Shown in pieces: positions 1-6,779 of a stretch of 24,111 bases of DNA (positions are counted from its first letter, which is position 1; every line of letters starts with the position of its first letter). Source of the DNA: a virus; IMG/VR virus record IMGVR_UViG_3300025132_000294, positions 1 through 24,111 of that record, one strand, 5' to 3'. The position numbers and the translations under genes are program-made. The notes under the pieces are model-generated. The model was not told the origin of the DNA. It saw only the letters and a program-made list of their open reading frames with translations, and did no database searches.

Positions 1-315
1 ATCCCACTCGAGATGTAGATTGTGGTCTAACAGCGTTCTTCCTGTCTCAATCAAGTTGAAAAATCTAAAGATGATCGTTGCCATCGCTACTTCAGGTTCG
101 GCAGATAATGGTCTGCGTATATGAGCAGCGAACCAACGAGTCGTTCTATCGTCTTCTCGAAAAACTTGGCAGAACTTGAACTTCTTAAAAATCTCATCTT
201 CAGTCCAAGGCGGGTCAGCGTTAGCGTCTTCTTTCTTTCTTCTAATCCGCTCTCGTTCTTCTATCCAATACAGATAGAGAACAAGCTCTTCTGAGATAAA
301 AGGCGTATTACTCAT
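1..315 (-). CDS. Partial DNA base hypermodification enzyme (5-hmdU DNA kinase helical domain/aGPT-PPlase-like), C-terminus off window
   Basis: An uninterrupted frame of 105 codons runs from an ATG at 315 off the left edge. Visible motifs, in order, are WIEERERIRRKK (residues 17-28), PPWTEDEI (35-42), FCQVFREDDRTTRWF (48-62) and an IFRFFNLIETG segment (82-92). This succession is what I know from the helical domain of phage 5-hydroxymethyl-deoxyuridine DNA kinases and the related alpha-glutamyl/putrescinyl-thymine pyrophosphorylases. Both act on hydroxymethylated thymine in phage DNA during thymine hypermodification. The catalytic C-terminal part is missing from the window, so kinase and pyrophosphorylase cannot be separated. 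The start overlaps the methyltransferase stop as ATGA, which suggests translational coupling; no strong Shine-Dalgarno is seen. Family membership rests on motif memory, not on a search. Confidence 0.72.
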   Translation of the reverse strand, partial: MSNTPFISEELVLYLYWIEERERIRRKKEDANADPPWTEDEIFKKFKFCQVFREDDRTTRWFAAHIRRPLSAEPEVAMATIIFRFFNLIETGRTLLDHNLHLEWD

Positions 316-1175
316 GGTTTCTTTCTTAATATCCATGCACAGTTGTTAGACACTTCTGGGAAGAAAGTCGCGGCAACTACTCTAAGAAACTGTTTACCGT
401 AGCGTTCTTGTAGAAGCTCGAACTGGTCGGGCCACAACCGCCACTCAGCGTCCTCATTATCTTTACTCATAGCTGCTTTTAGTTTAGGCATCTGAGCAAA
501 CGTACCAACTACAGATTGTAAAAACCATCCTCGAGTATATCGAGTCAACTCTTTCTTGAGTTCTTCAAACCCCCACTCGTATATGTGGTCTTCAGGCAAC
601 TTATCGTTGGAACCGTCGTGGTTAGGTGTAGAAACGTAAATTAATCCTCCTGGTCTCAAAACACGGTTAGCGTCATCAAGCCATGCTTGTATAAACTCAC
701 GGTTCATGTGCTCAATAACCTCTGTAGTCCAGAAGAAATCAATAGAGTTATCGGGTAAGTCGAACACAGGATTAACGGTGAGGTCTTGAATGTCAATCTG
801 TCCGTTAAAGTTCTTAAACCAAGTAGAATCTTCAACTAGTCCTGTAGGGCTGGAGTACCCTTGTTTCTCGTTAAGGCAAGCGGGGTCTATATCAACACCT
901 CGATAAGATGCAATCACGTCAGACTTCTTAACGGTGTAGGCTTTGTACAGATTTCTAAGAACCCATATTTCTCCACACCCTGCCTCTAGCACGTCGATAG
1001 GTCTCCCTAATTTTTTTGCTTCTTCAATACAGAGCGAGGAGATCTTATCGTAACGAGTCATATGAGTGATTTCGTCGGGTCGCCAGTTCCCTAGCATATT
1101 TCCACTAGCAATATCCATGCGAGTGTTTTTACTATTGTTTACATTTTCTTCGAGTTTCTTTCTAATAGAAGCCAT
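312..1175 (-). CDS. Class I SAM-dependent methyltransferase
   Basis: This 287-residue protein has a Rossmann methyltransferase core. The SAM-binding motif I is VLEAGCG (residues 62-68), an acidic strand-2 motif GVDID lies near 93-97, and a DLPDNSIDFFW...EVIEHM block is followed by VLRPGGLIYVSTPN (172-185), as in Methyltransf_11-type enzymes. The substrate cannot be read from the sequence. I chose the ATG at 1175 rather than the in-frame ATG at 1190: GGTGGAG lies 6 bases before 1175, while nothing similar precedes 1190. The ATG overlaps the stop of the preceding gene as TAATG, and the gene's own stop overlaps the next start as ATGA. It is therefore coupled to a probable DNA hypermodification gene, so DNA or a modified base is a possible substrate, as is a small molecule or protein. 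Confidence 0.85.
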   Translation of the reverse strand: MASIRKKLEENVNNSKNTRMDIASGNMLGNWRPDEITHMTRYDKISSLCIEEAKKLGRPIDVLEAGCGEIWVLRNLYKAYTVKKSDVIASYRGVDIDPACLNEKQGYSSPTGLVEDSTWFKNFNGQIDIQDLTVNPVFDLPDNSIDFFWTTEVIEHMNREFIQAWLDDANRVLRPGGLIYVSTPNHDGSNDKLPEDHIYEWGFEELKKELTRYTRGWFLQSVVGTFAQMPKLKAAMSKDNEDAEWRLWPDQFELLQERYGKQFLRVVAATFFPEVSNNCAWILRKKP

Positions 1176-1675
1176 TATGTTCTCCACCATGTTGGTTTGC
1201 GGCTAGGGTCTTTTTCCCATTTAGCAAAATGTTGTTTTTCGTTCATTAGATAATTTTGATAAGAGTCAAACACATCGTCTGATTTATATTCATCTGGCAT
1301 TGCTAGTACAAAACCGTAAGGTTGCTCTATCGTAGCTAGAACAGAACGAGGCTTGAAAGGAGCCCACATTAGCGGCCCTTTAAGTCTAGCAGAAGCATGG
1401 CTTTTCCCGTAACGGTGTGTGTATTCTTCGCACAAAGCAATAAAGTGTTTATACAGCCATCTGTAGTTCTCTCGAGCTAGTCGAACCCAAATACTACAGG
1501 GGTGATTAAGATGTGCAGTTTTATATAGTTCGTGTTCGTCTGCATATTCTGACGAGTATTCGCGCCACGCTGTTGATAACATCTGCGCTGATTCAAGAAT
1601 CATCTTGACAACGTGTTTATCACACAACGTCTGTGCACTTATTACTGGATCTGGGTCAGTAACAAATATATTCAT
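1175..1675 (-). CDS. Small phage protein, possibly pyrimidine-dimer glycosylase (DenV)-like
   Basis: This 166-residue basic, aromatic-rich protein has CDKHVVKMILESAQMLSTAW (residues 18-37), an HPCSIWVR segment, a NYRWLYKHFIALCEEYTHRYGK helix and a C-terminal KWEKDPSRKPTWW. Similar small phage proteins are, to my memory, often annotated as pyrimidine-dimer DNA glycosylase/endonuclease V. The order of an N-terminal DKH helix, a long central helix and a terminal aromatic Pro-Thr-Trp motif is reminiscent of T4 DenV. I cannot confirm homology by eye. If correct, it would cleave the glycosidic bond at UV-damaged pyrimidines; a role tied to modified thymine is another option. The ATG at 1675 has a strong AAGGAG six to seven bases upstream, and a promoter-like sequence lies between it and the helicase gene. 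Confidence 0.55.
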   Translation of the reverse strand: MNIFVTDPDPVISAQTLCDKHVVKMILESAQMLSTAWREYSSEYADEHELYKTAHLNHPCSIWVRLARENYRWLYKHFIALCEEYTHRYGKSHASARLKGPLMWAPFKPRSVLATIEQPYGFVLAMPDEYKSDDVFDSYQNYLMNEKQHFAKWEKDPSRKPTWWRT

Positions 1676-1698
1676 TTATTTCTCCTTTCTTATTTATT

Positions 1699-1729
1699 AG
1701 TTTACTTAAAGACCCTTAGAAAGTAAAGC
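1699..1729 (-). promoter_or_regulatory. Leftward promoter with dyad TTTACT/AGTAAA element
   Basis: On the - strand, TTTACT (1727-1722) and TAAACT (1704-1699) are separated by 17 bases, each matching the sigma-70 -35 or -10 consensus at four of six positions. The -35 box lies inside GCTTTACTTTC (1729-1719), which recurs exactly at 6533-6523. AAGTAAA follows as an inverted repeat of TTTACTT. The 55-bp gap between helicase stop and next start is otherwise empty. It would drive the three left-edge genes; the inverted half-sites could be an operator. Confidence 0.5.
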
Positions 1730-1730
1730 A

Positions 1731-3224
1731 CTAAAGCGGAAAATACTTTTGCGTCTGCGGCTCAATTAAATAAAGATTTTCTTTTGCTCTAGTAAGCCCT
1801 ACATAAAACACACGCGACTCATCGTCAGGATTGTCCTGGAAAGATTTGTACACGCGACTTGATATGTCTGTTAGTAAAATTACATTATCTGCTTCACCTC
1901 CTTTGGCTGCGTGAATGGTTGATAAACGTATCCGTGGTTCTTTTGTGATCTTTTCACCCCGCCTAAGCATGGCTCGTATGTAGCTGCGCTCATCTGCTGA
2001 GATTGCTGTGAATACATCGTACCAATATTCGTTAGGAAGGTTAGGAATGTGTTTTGAGGCTATTTCGTGTGTGATATAAGTATCAAAGTCGAAATTCTCG
2101 AGGGAGTTAGGTAGACGAATCTTTAAATAATTAAGCACTTTGGTGAAATCTACAAAAGGCATTCCCTCTCCTTTTCTAAAACTCTCCCAAGATCGCACTG
2201 CCATGATCTTTCTTTCCGAAACGCTTGGCTTATTTTTGCTTTTATAGAACCAACCTTCAGACCTACAGTGTTGTTCGATGTTATTAAGTAGGTAATTCGT
2301 CCTTGCTAATACTAACCACTCACCGTGTTCCATGTCTATAGTTTCATAAGATGGTTCCCACGAAACGTGTCCTTCTTCTTTTCTAGGGTTCCACACTTTA
2401 TGTACCCGCGAACCGACTTGTCCGATACAACGCTCGGCAAGGGTATGGATAGATTTAGGGATTCTATAGGACTGTTTGAGAACCATCGCGTTCTTAGAGT
2501 TACGAATGAGGTAATCAACATCTGCACCAGCCCAACGATAGATAGCTTGATCATCGTCGCCTGCGATATAGATACGATCAGCTGAGTCACACAACTTCCT
2601 GACCACGGCCCATTGAAGAGGAGAAAGGTCTTGAGCTTCATCGACAAACATTACGTCTAGCTTCGGAGCCTTTCCTCGGTCAAGGAACAGTTGCAGCATA
2701 TCAGTGTAGTCGATCAACAGTCGATCTTGTTTAAACAGCTTTAGTCCGTTGGCAAATCTCTCTAACTCGAACCAGCCTACAGCATCATCAGAATCGTGCC
2801 ATTGTGTTTCTAAACTGACCTGTCGCATCCTAGAGAGGTTTTCTATAAACAAGAGTCGATCATCTTTAGAGATACCAGAGATGTGTCCCTCTTCGGTGTT
2901 TACTGCTCCTTTCAATCTGAGGTTCAGCTTTTCATTTAAGTCGTATATATCCGAAGAAGACATAACACTACCCTTAGATAGACTCAGCTGATAAAAACAT
3001 AACGAGTGGAGGGTTCTAAAATACCGCAGTTGGTTATTAGTCACAGAGAACTTCGACATCGCTCTGCTCTTTCCTTCCTGCACTGCTTGTTTCGTAAACG
3101 TGAAGAACCCTATGTCTTCAGGATCTGTTCCTTTATCGAGTTCCTCTTCGAGTAACCCTAACAAGGTGCTTGTTTTACCAGTTCCAGGAGGGCCAAGTAT
3201 TATTTGTGCCCGTTGTGTTAGCAT
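1731..3224 (-). CDS. UvrD/PcrA-like superfamily 1 DNA helicase
   Basis: This 497-residue SF1A helicase has its motifs in order: Walker A GPPGTGKT (residues 11-18), motif Ia FFTFTKQAV (40-48), Walker B VDEAQD (194-199), motif III GDDDQAIYRWAGA (222-234), motif IV QSYRIP (251-256), motif V STIHAAKGGEADNV (435-448) and motif VI YVGLTRAKENL (474-484). It is an ATP-driven 3'-5' DNA translocase/helicase by family. At 497 residues it is shorter than bacterial UvrD (about 720), so accessory 1B/2B insertions are reduced, as is usual for phage versions. Its ATG abuts the primase stop directly (TAG then ATG) with no clear ribosome site, so translation is probably coupled to the primase and the two may act together at the fork. 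Confidence 0.93.
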   Translation of the reverse strand: MLTQRAQIILGPPGTGKTSTLLGLLEEELDKGTDPEDIGFFTFTKQAVQEGKSRAMSKFSVTNNQLRYFRTLHSLCFYQLSLSKGSVMSSSDIYDLNEKLNLRLKGAVNTEEGHISGISKDDRLLFIENLSRMRQVSLETQWHDSDDAVGWFELERFANGLKLFKQDRLLIDYTDMLQLFLDRGKAPKLDVMFVDEAQDLSPLQWAVVRKLCDSADRIYIAGDDDQAIYRWAGADVDYLIRNSKNAMVLKQSYRIPKSIHTLAERCIGQVGSRVHKVWNPRKEEGHVSWEPSYETIDMEHGEWLVLARTNYLLNNIEQHCRSEGWFYKSKNKPSVSERKIMAVRSWESFRKGEGMPFVDFTKVLNYLKIRLPNSLENFDFDTYITHEIASKHIPNLPNEYWYDVFTAISADERSYIRAMLRRGEKITKEPRIRLSTIHAAKGGEADNVILLTDISSRVYKSFQDNPDDESRVFYVGLTRAKENLYLIEPQTQKYFPL

Positions 3225-4748
3225 CTACAGTACGCTGTCGTCGAAATCAGGTAAGTCGTGTGATTCTGTCTGAGCTTCAAACTGTGGTATATGCCACACA
3301 TTCGCACCTTTCCCTTTTATATTGAAGAAATAAGAATCTCCTCCCATATTCCTCAACTTAGCTGTAAGTTTATTTCTAGGGTAGTCTCTGAAGTTTTTGC
3401 GGTGTAAGTAGTCCATCAGATCGCCTAGTCTAAAATATGTTCTATCTTTATCTGACCACGGCTTTCCTAATAGTAACTCGTCACGTTCTCTAGCAGGACG
3501 TTCAGTACAAAACGTCTCTAATAATTCGTTGAAATGCCCCTCAGTTGATGCGTCTTTAGGAACTTCGATGATAGTCAAAGTATCCAGGAGCTGTTGTATA
3601 ATTTGACGCCAGACATTATCCCTTACCTTCTGAGGAATAATATTGAGGCTGTCCATACACTTTCTCTGAAACCTATTCTGGTTCAGGAGTTCTTCAGTTT
3701 CTAACTCTAGTCGTCCACCTTCTACATCTAAGAACCAGATCGGTGGATCACTATTCTGTTTAGTTAGATTACTGAACAAAGGAGTGCCGCCCGAAGCCCC
3801 TATACCAAATTTACGAGTTCTACATAGAGGACTGTTACAGTGTCCCGCTATCGGCTGATCGTTACACTTATAGAAATAATCTTTCTTCTGAACCTGTTTC
3901 GTAACCGTCAATACTTCTTGCGCACTCAAAGGAGGAGAGAAGTGCTTATGGTTAGCCTGCTCTACTCGACTCTCCCAATCATCTGGGAACTTCTTTCGTA
4001 GAAAAACTCCTACATTAAACAGTCCTGAGTTTCGCATTCCTTTCGGAAACCCCTGAGCTATAAGATGCTCTAAACAAGGAGGAGCTTGATCTAACCACTC
4101 AGCGTCTTCTAGTATAGGAGTCACTTCTAGTTTTTCTAACTCTTCTTCAGTTAGAACGAGTGTCTCTACATACTCTAGGAATTCTTTCGGACTGAGAACT
4201 TTACCAGTCGGGCCGAAGCCGTAACCAGTAGAGTTCTCCCCGCCAAAATAAGGCATATTCAGAGAACTTCCTCTATCCCCTCGCTCTAATAAGAGCTTAG
4301 TTTGTTTAGGAAATATCTCAGACTGGCCAAACCCAATAGCAGACGCTACTTGTCTAAGTTTTCGTTGCATCGTAGATGCAGGGACGGGGTCAAACACAAA
4401 TAGAAATAAATGCGCCCCTCCACTCTTTGATCGACATACGACCAAAGGTAATTTAAATTTCTTTAGCTTCTTAGCTAAACCCTTCAGATCTACTGAAAAC
4501 TCATCGATATCAATAGATCCCCAAATGCAGTTGTTGTCTTCGTCAATCGGTACTATACCGAGACCTCTTTCACCTTTTAGGTGTTGTAACCAAATATCCT
4601 CAAGTTCTTTTTGGCTCAGAGTTTTAGATATAGTTACATACTTACCCTTTGCTTTCCCATCTTCCCGTGTTTCTTTTGTCGGGGTAAAGACACTATGACC
4701 GTGCCTTAACCCCGCAAAACGGTGGGCAAACTCTTCCTGTAATGACAT
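3225..4748 (-). CDS. Archaeo-eukaryotic primase (AEP, TOTE-like) for phage replication
   Basis: This 507-residue protein carries an AEP-type primase core: a WGSIDIDEF strand with acidic residues D80 and D82 (metal binding), VVCRSKSGGAHLFLF (103-117), EIFPKQ (144-149) and GSSLNMPYF (160-168). This set of motifs is what I know from the primase domain of TOTE-type systems and phage primase-polymerases. A middle domain contains PPC (C225), a GMRNSGLF motif, PPLSAQEV (272-279) and a cluster C295, C304, C309 with H303, which looks like a zinc or Fe-S site of PriCT/PriL type. The C-terminal 170 residues are not recognised. It would make primers and may also polymerise DNA. AAGGGTGA precedes the ATG. 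It sits between the SSB-like gene and the helicase, as expected in a replication operon. Confidence 0.8.
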   Translation of the reverse strand: MSLQEEFAHRFAGLRHGHSVFTPTKETREDGKAKGKYVTISKTLSQKELEDIWLQHLKGERGLGIVPIDEDNNCIWGSIDIDEFSVDLKGLAKKLKKFKLPLVVCRSKSGGAHLFLFVFDPVPASTMQRKLRQVASAIGFGQSEIFPKQTKLLLERGDRGSSLNMPYFGGENSTGYGFGPTGKVLSPKEFLEYVETLVLTEEELEKLEVTPILEDAEWLDQAPPCLEHLIAQGFPKGMRNSGLFNVGVFLRKKFPDDWESRVEQANHKHFSPPLSAQEVLTVTKQVQKKDYFYKCNDQPIAGHCNSPLCRTRKFGIGASGGTPLFSNLTKQNSDPPIWFLDVEGGRLELETEELLNQNRFQRKCMDSLNIIPQKVRDNVWRQIIQQLLDTLTIIEVPKDASTEGHFNELLETFCTERPARERDELLLGKPWSDKDRTYFRLGDLMDYLHRKNFRDYPRNKLTAKLRNMGGDSYFFNIKGKGANVWHIPQFEAQTESHDLPDFDDSVL

Positions 4749-4763
4749 TGCTCACCCTTAACA

Positions 4764-5555
4764 CTAAAATGGAACGTCGTCCTCGTTCTCTTCCTCCGTA
4801 GTTGTTACCACTGATTCTTGTTCTTGTTGTACTCGAACAGTGCCTTGTCTAGCCGCCTTCATAAACTCTAATGCCGCTGTTGCTAATGGCAATGAAGTTG
4901 GCCCTTCTTTTTCAACAGAAAGTCCCATCCAACTATACTGATCATTAGATTGCGGAATTGTAGTTAGTCGATATGTATGTGCAAACATGGGAGCTGGTAC
5001 AGCTTCTCCTGCCTTATTTAACACTCGAGCGTTGTTCAACATTGTATTCCAACGTCTCGAAAAGCCTAGCTGTGAAGAAGTCAAGCTCAATAGAACTTGC
5101 TCAGGGGCATTTTCATCTTGCGCAAAAATACAGTAATACTCTGCCGTTTCAGCAAGTTGATTACCATTATGCATAATGTATCGTCCACTGTCATCTTTTT
5201 TACAAGATGCTAATGTCTGTACAGAATGCTGGTCACTTACGAAACCACCACCGTTTTCCCGAGTCACCCACTCTATATACTTCTTTTTATAGGCGCATGG
5301 AATAATCAATACTCCGTCTGACCCGTCGTACACCGCCTCAGTAACCGTATTGAAGAAGTTACCTTCTTCTGCCTCAGCGATGTATTTACCGTCACTCTTT
5401 TTTAATTGAGGCGACATTGATTGCAGAATCCGTAGAAACGGAATTGCATAATCTGAAGCCTCCGCGTCCTCTAGCCCTGTACCTGCAGATAACAAATCGT
5501 CATCGAAAGGTATGAGGTCAGAGGCTTGCTGCTCTGCTACTTTCTTACTAGCCAT
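4764..5555 (-). CDS. Probable single-stranded DNA-binding protein with acidic SSB-type tip
   Basis: This 263-residue protein has a compact N-terminal and middle region ending in a disordered Gln/Glu/Thr-rich linker and an acidic C-terminus, NEDDVPF. The tip closely resembles the conserved DDDIPF peptide by which bacterial SSB recruits replication and repair proteins. An N-terminal DYAIPFLRILQSMSPQLK segment (residues 36-53) is typical of a phage family I recall as unknown or ssDNA-binding; no OB-fold can be proven by eye. The gene lies directly upstream of the primase and downstream of a conserved unknown that often accompanies it. A good GAGGA ribosome site lies six bases before the ATG. Function is inferred from tail and context. 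If right, it coats ssDNA and its tip contacts the primase, the helicase or host SSB partners. Confidence 0.6.
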   Translation of the reverse strand: MASKKVAEQQASDLIPFDDDLLSAGTGLEDAEASDYAIPFLRILQSMSPQLKKSDGKYIAEAEEGNFFNTVTEAVYDGSDGVLIIPCAYKKKYIEWVTRENGGGFVSDQHSVQTLASCKKDDSGRYIMHNGNQLAETAEYYCIFAQDENAPEQVLLSLTSSQLGFSRRWNTMLNNARVLNKAGEAVPAPMFAHTYRLTTIPQSNDQYSWMGLSVEKEGPTSLPLATAALEFMKAARQGTVRVQQEQESVVTTTEEENEDDVPF

Positions 5556-5565
5556 AGTTTTTCCT

Positions 5566-6147
5566 CTACTTTATTTTGGCGCGGGATCCCACGTATATCC
5601 CGAATAAATCAGCAGGAATATCCTTCCCACCCGTGAGCTGCTCCTTCACAAACGCATTTAACGTCTGTGAATGAACTCCTTGCTTAACCGCAGGGTCTAG
5701 TCCCTGCTGCTTTAATCTTTCTAATGTGTTCGAAGCCTTTTCGTCTTCGTCCTTACCGAACTTAACAGTGATTTCATGTTTGATAATCCCACCGTGACCG
5801 TTGCTCATTAACCAGTCGTGTGCTTTATCTCTGTTAGCTTCGGAGATGTGACCTTTATAGAACTGCTCTATAGATATTTTAGAGCCGTCTGTTAATTTTA
5901 TTTCCATCAAGTTAGCAGACTGCATTGCTTCAGGAAGCTCTTGTTCCCGTATTGTTCTGGCTAGTTCTTTAGCCGCTTTCAAGTCAGCTTCTAAACTTTC
6001 TACCAGTCTATCTTGATAGAGTAGTCTCTGCGCTGTTGCAGAAATCTTAGAGTATTCATTATCAGTAGTGGTGTCGCTCCACTCTTCTGTAGTTTCTCCA
6101 CCAGTCAACTCCTCGAAAGTCAACCCTGCGTCTTCTGTCTCAGACAT
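5566..6147 (-). CDS. Conserved phage protein of unknown function in replication operon
   Basis: This 193-residue soluble protein has an acidic, Thr-rich N-terminus (residues 1-30), then a helical coiled-coil-like stretch (about 35-75) with an ELPEAMQSANLMEIKLTDGS motif. It continues with KGHISEANRDKAHDWLMSNG and a C-terminal DIPADLFGIYVGSRAKIK. I recognise this arrangement as a recurrent phage family next to SSB-like and primase genes, but I know of no assigned function. The coiled coil followed by a small alpha/beta domain could suit a protein-protein or nuclease-inhibitor role, which is speculation. It begins inside the end of the preceding gene (8-base overlap), and AGGGGA precedes the ATG. 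There are no membrane segments. Confidence 0.75.
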   Translation of the reverse strand: MSETEDAGLTFEELTGGETTEEWSDTTTDNEYSKISATAQRLLYQDRLVESLEADLKAAKELARTIREQELPEAMQSANLMEIKLTDGSKISIEQFYKGHISEANRDKAHDWLMSNGHGGIIKHEITVKFGKDEDEKASNTLERLKQQGLDPAVKQGVHSQTLNAFVKEQLTGGKDIPADLFGIYVGSRAKIK

Positions 6148-6475
6148 ATATTTCCCCTAATTCTGTTGGAGTTCTTCTTATATCGAATGTAACAGGATAG
6201 TACGCCATCTCCTGTCTATCCCACTTCAAAACTGAAAACCGTCCGTTTACGGATGCTGCGATAGCACAACATAAACCTATTGCTGCTGGGTCTCCCACCA
6301 GTAACAGGTAATCTTCATCATTGAAATCACTTAGCTTTCTCTTTAGTTTTAAAACCTCTGGTCCTGTAGAAAGCATCAGGTTTGTTCTCGCTGGAAGTAG
6401 TAACTCTAGTTCACCGTACTTTTGAGCAGGGACTAAGTTTTTTCCAGGAGATTCTTGCACAATATACACTGTCAT
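6140..6475 (-). CDS. Small conserved phage protein, first gene of leftward replication operon
   Basis: This is a 111-residue soluble protein opening MTVYIVQESPGKNLVPAQKYG, with a hydrophobic central segment YLLLVGDPAAIGLCCAIAASV (split here by a DPAA turn) that looks like a buried helix rather than a membrane anchor. I do not assign a function; similar short phage proteins precede replication genes. AAGGAG lies 9 bases before the ATG at 6475. The preceding 30-60 bases hold promoter-like and inverted-repeat elements shared with the region upstream of 1675. As the first gene of the leftward operon it may be made earliest and most, which would suit a regulatory or takeover role. The last 8 bases overlap the next gene. 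Confidence 0.65.
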   Translation of the reverse strand: MTVYIVQESPGKNLVPAQKYGELELLLPARTNLMLSTGPEVLKLKRKLSDFNDEDYLLLVGDPAAIGLCCAIAASVNGRFSVLKWDRQEMAYYPVTFDIRRTPTELGEIYV

Positions 6476-6494
6476 TTCTAATTTCTCCTTTATA

Positions 6495-6533
6495 AGTAAA
6501 AACTTTACTAGAGGACTCGCTGGAAAGTAAAGC
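6495..6533 (-). promoter_or_regulatory. Leftward operon promoter with three AGTAAA/TTTACT half-sites
   Basis: On the - strand TTTACT (6531-6526) and TAAAGT (6507-6502) are separated by 18 bases. The -35 lies in GCTTTACTTTC (6533-6523), identical to 6 bases on either side with the element at 1729-1719. On the + strand the half-sites are AGTAAA 6495-6500, TTTACT 6504-6509 and AGTAAA 6526-6531, forming a short and a long inverted repeat. This is probably the promoter/operator of the replication operon. Confidence 0.5.
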
Positions 6534-6602
6534 GGTATTTATTGTATTACTTGATTTTAAAATAAAAACTTTTTTAAAAATTTCGTAAAAGAAGAGCAAT
6601 AG

Positions 6603-6675
6603 AGTAATAGAAGTAATAATTCAGTCCTAAACAGTTGAGACGTAAGGGAAAAACAGAGAGAAGAAAGTAATAGAA
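6603..6675. repeat. Direct repeat AGTAATAGAA (6603-6612 and 6666-6675)
   Basis: Two exact 10-base copies, 63 bases apart, lie in the AT-rich intergenic region, each preceded by a purine-rich stretch. They could be iteron-like or regulator sites. In such AT-rich DNA, chance is also possible. Confidence 0.35.
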
Positions 6676-6737
6676 TATATTAGTTGTATTAGTAAGGGGC
6701 TTTTTCTCAAGAAATAAATTTTCTATTTTTATTATTA

Positions 6738-6748
6738 TTTACTATAAT
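6738..6748 (+). promoter_or_regulatory. -10 box (TATAAT) of SNF2 helicase gene with overlapping TTTACT half-site
   Basis: TATAAT at 6743-6748 is a perfect sigma-70 -10 box, 31 bases before the start codon. The best -35 at 17-base spacing, TTTCTA (6720-6725), is weak, so activation or a phage-modified polymerase may be needed. TTTACT at 6738-6743 overlaps the box by one base and is the same half-site found in both leftward promoters. Confidence 0.5.
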
Positions 6749-6779
6749 CTCTATTAGAACTTAGAAAGGAAATAGAGTC

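Larger units (their letters stand above)
6476..6779. other. AT-rich divergent intergenic control region, candidate origin
   Basis: This 304-bp gap is the only long non-coding stretch in the window and separates the leftward replication operon from the rightward SNF2 gene. It is very AT-rich: only 10 of 60 bases at 6541-6600 are G or C. It contains a leftward promoter candidate with inverted AGTAAA/TTTACT half-sites (6495-6531), AT homopolymer runs at 6551-6590, two copies of AGTAATAGAA, and a perfect TATAAT for the rightward gene. A 62-codon leftward frame at 6411-6599 is rejected as a gene. The region could be a replication origin as well as a control region, but nothing seen proves it. Confidence 0.7.

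Noticed and set aside
2325-2647. Open frames on both strands inside the helicase gene (+ 2325-2585, - 2336-2647)
   Set aside because: They lie wholly within a helicase whose motifs III-IV are continuous through this stretch; no ribosome sites or recognisable protein features.
2749-2991. Open frame of 80 codons on the + strand
   Set aside because: Antisense shadow of the helicase gene with no domain or start signal.
6411-6599. Leftward 62-codon frame overlapping the divergent control region
   Set aside because: Covers the promoter/operator elements and the start of the better-supported 6140-6475 gene in another frame; low-complexity start and no ribosome site.
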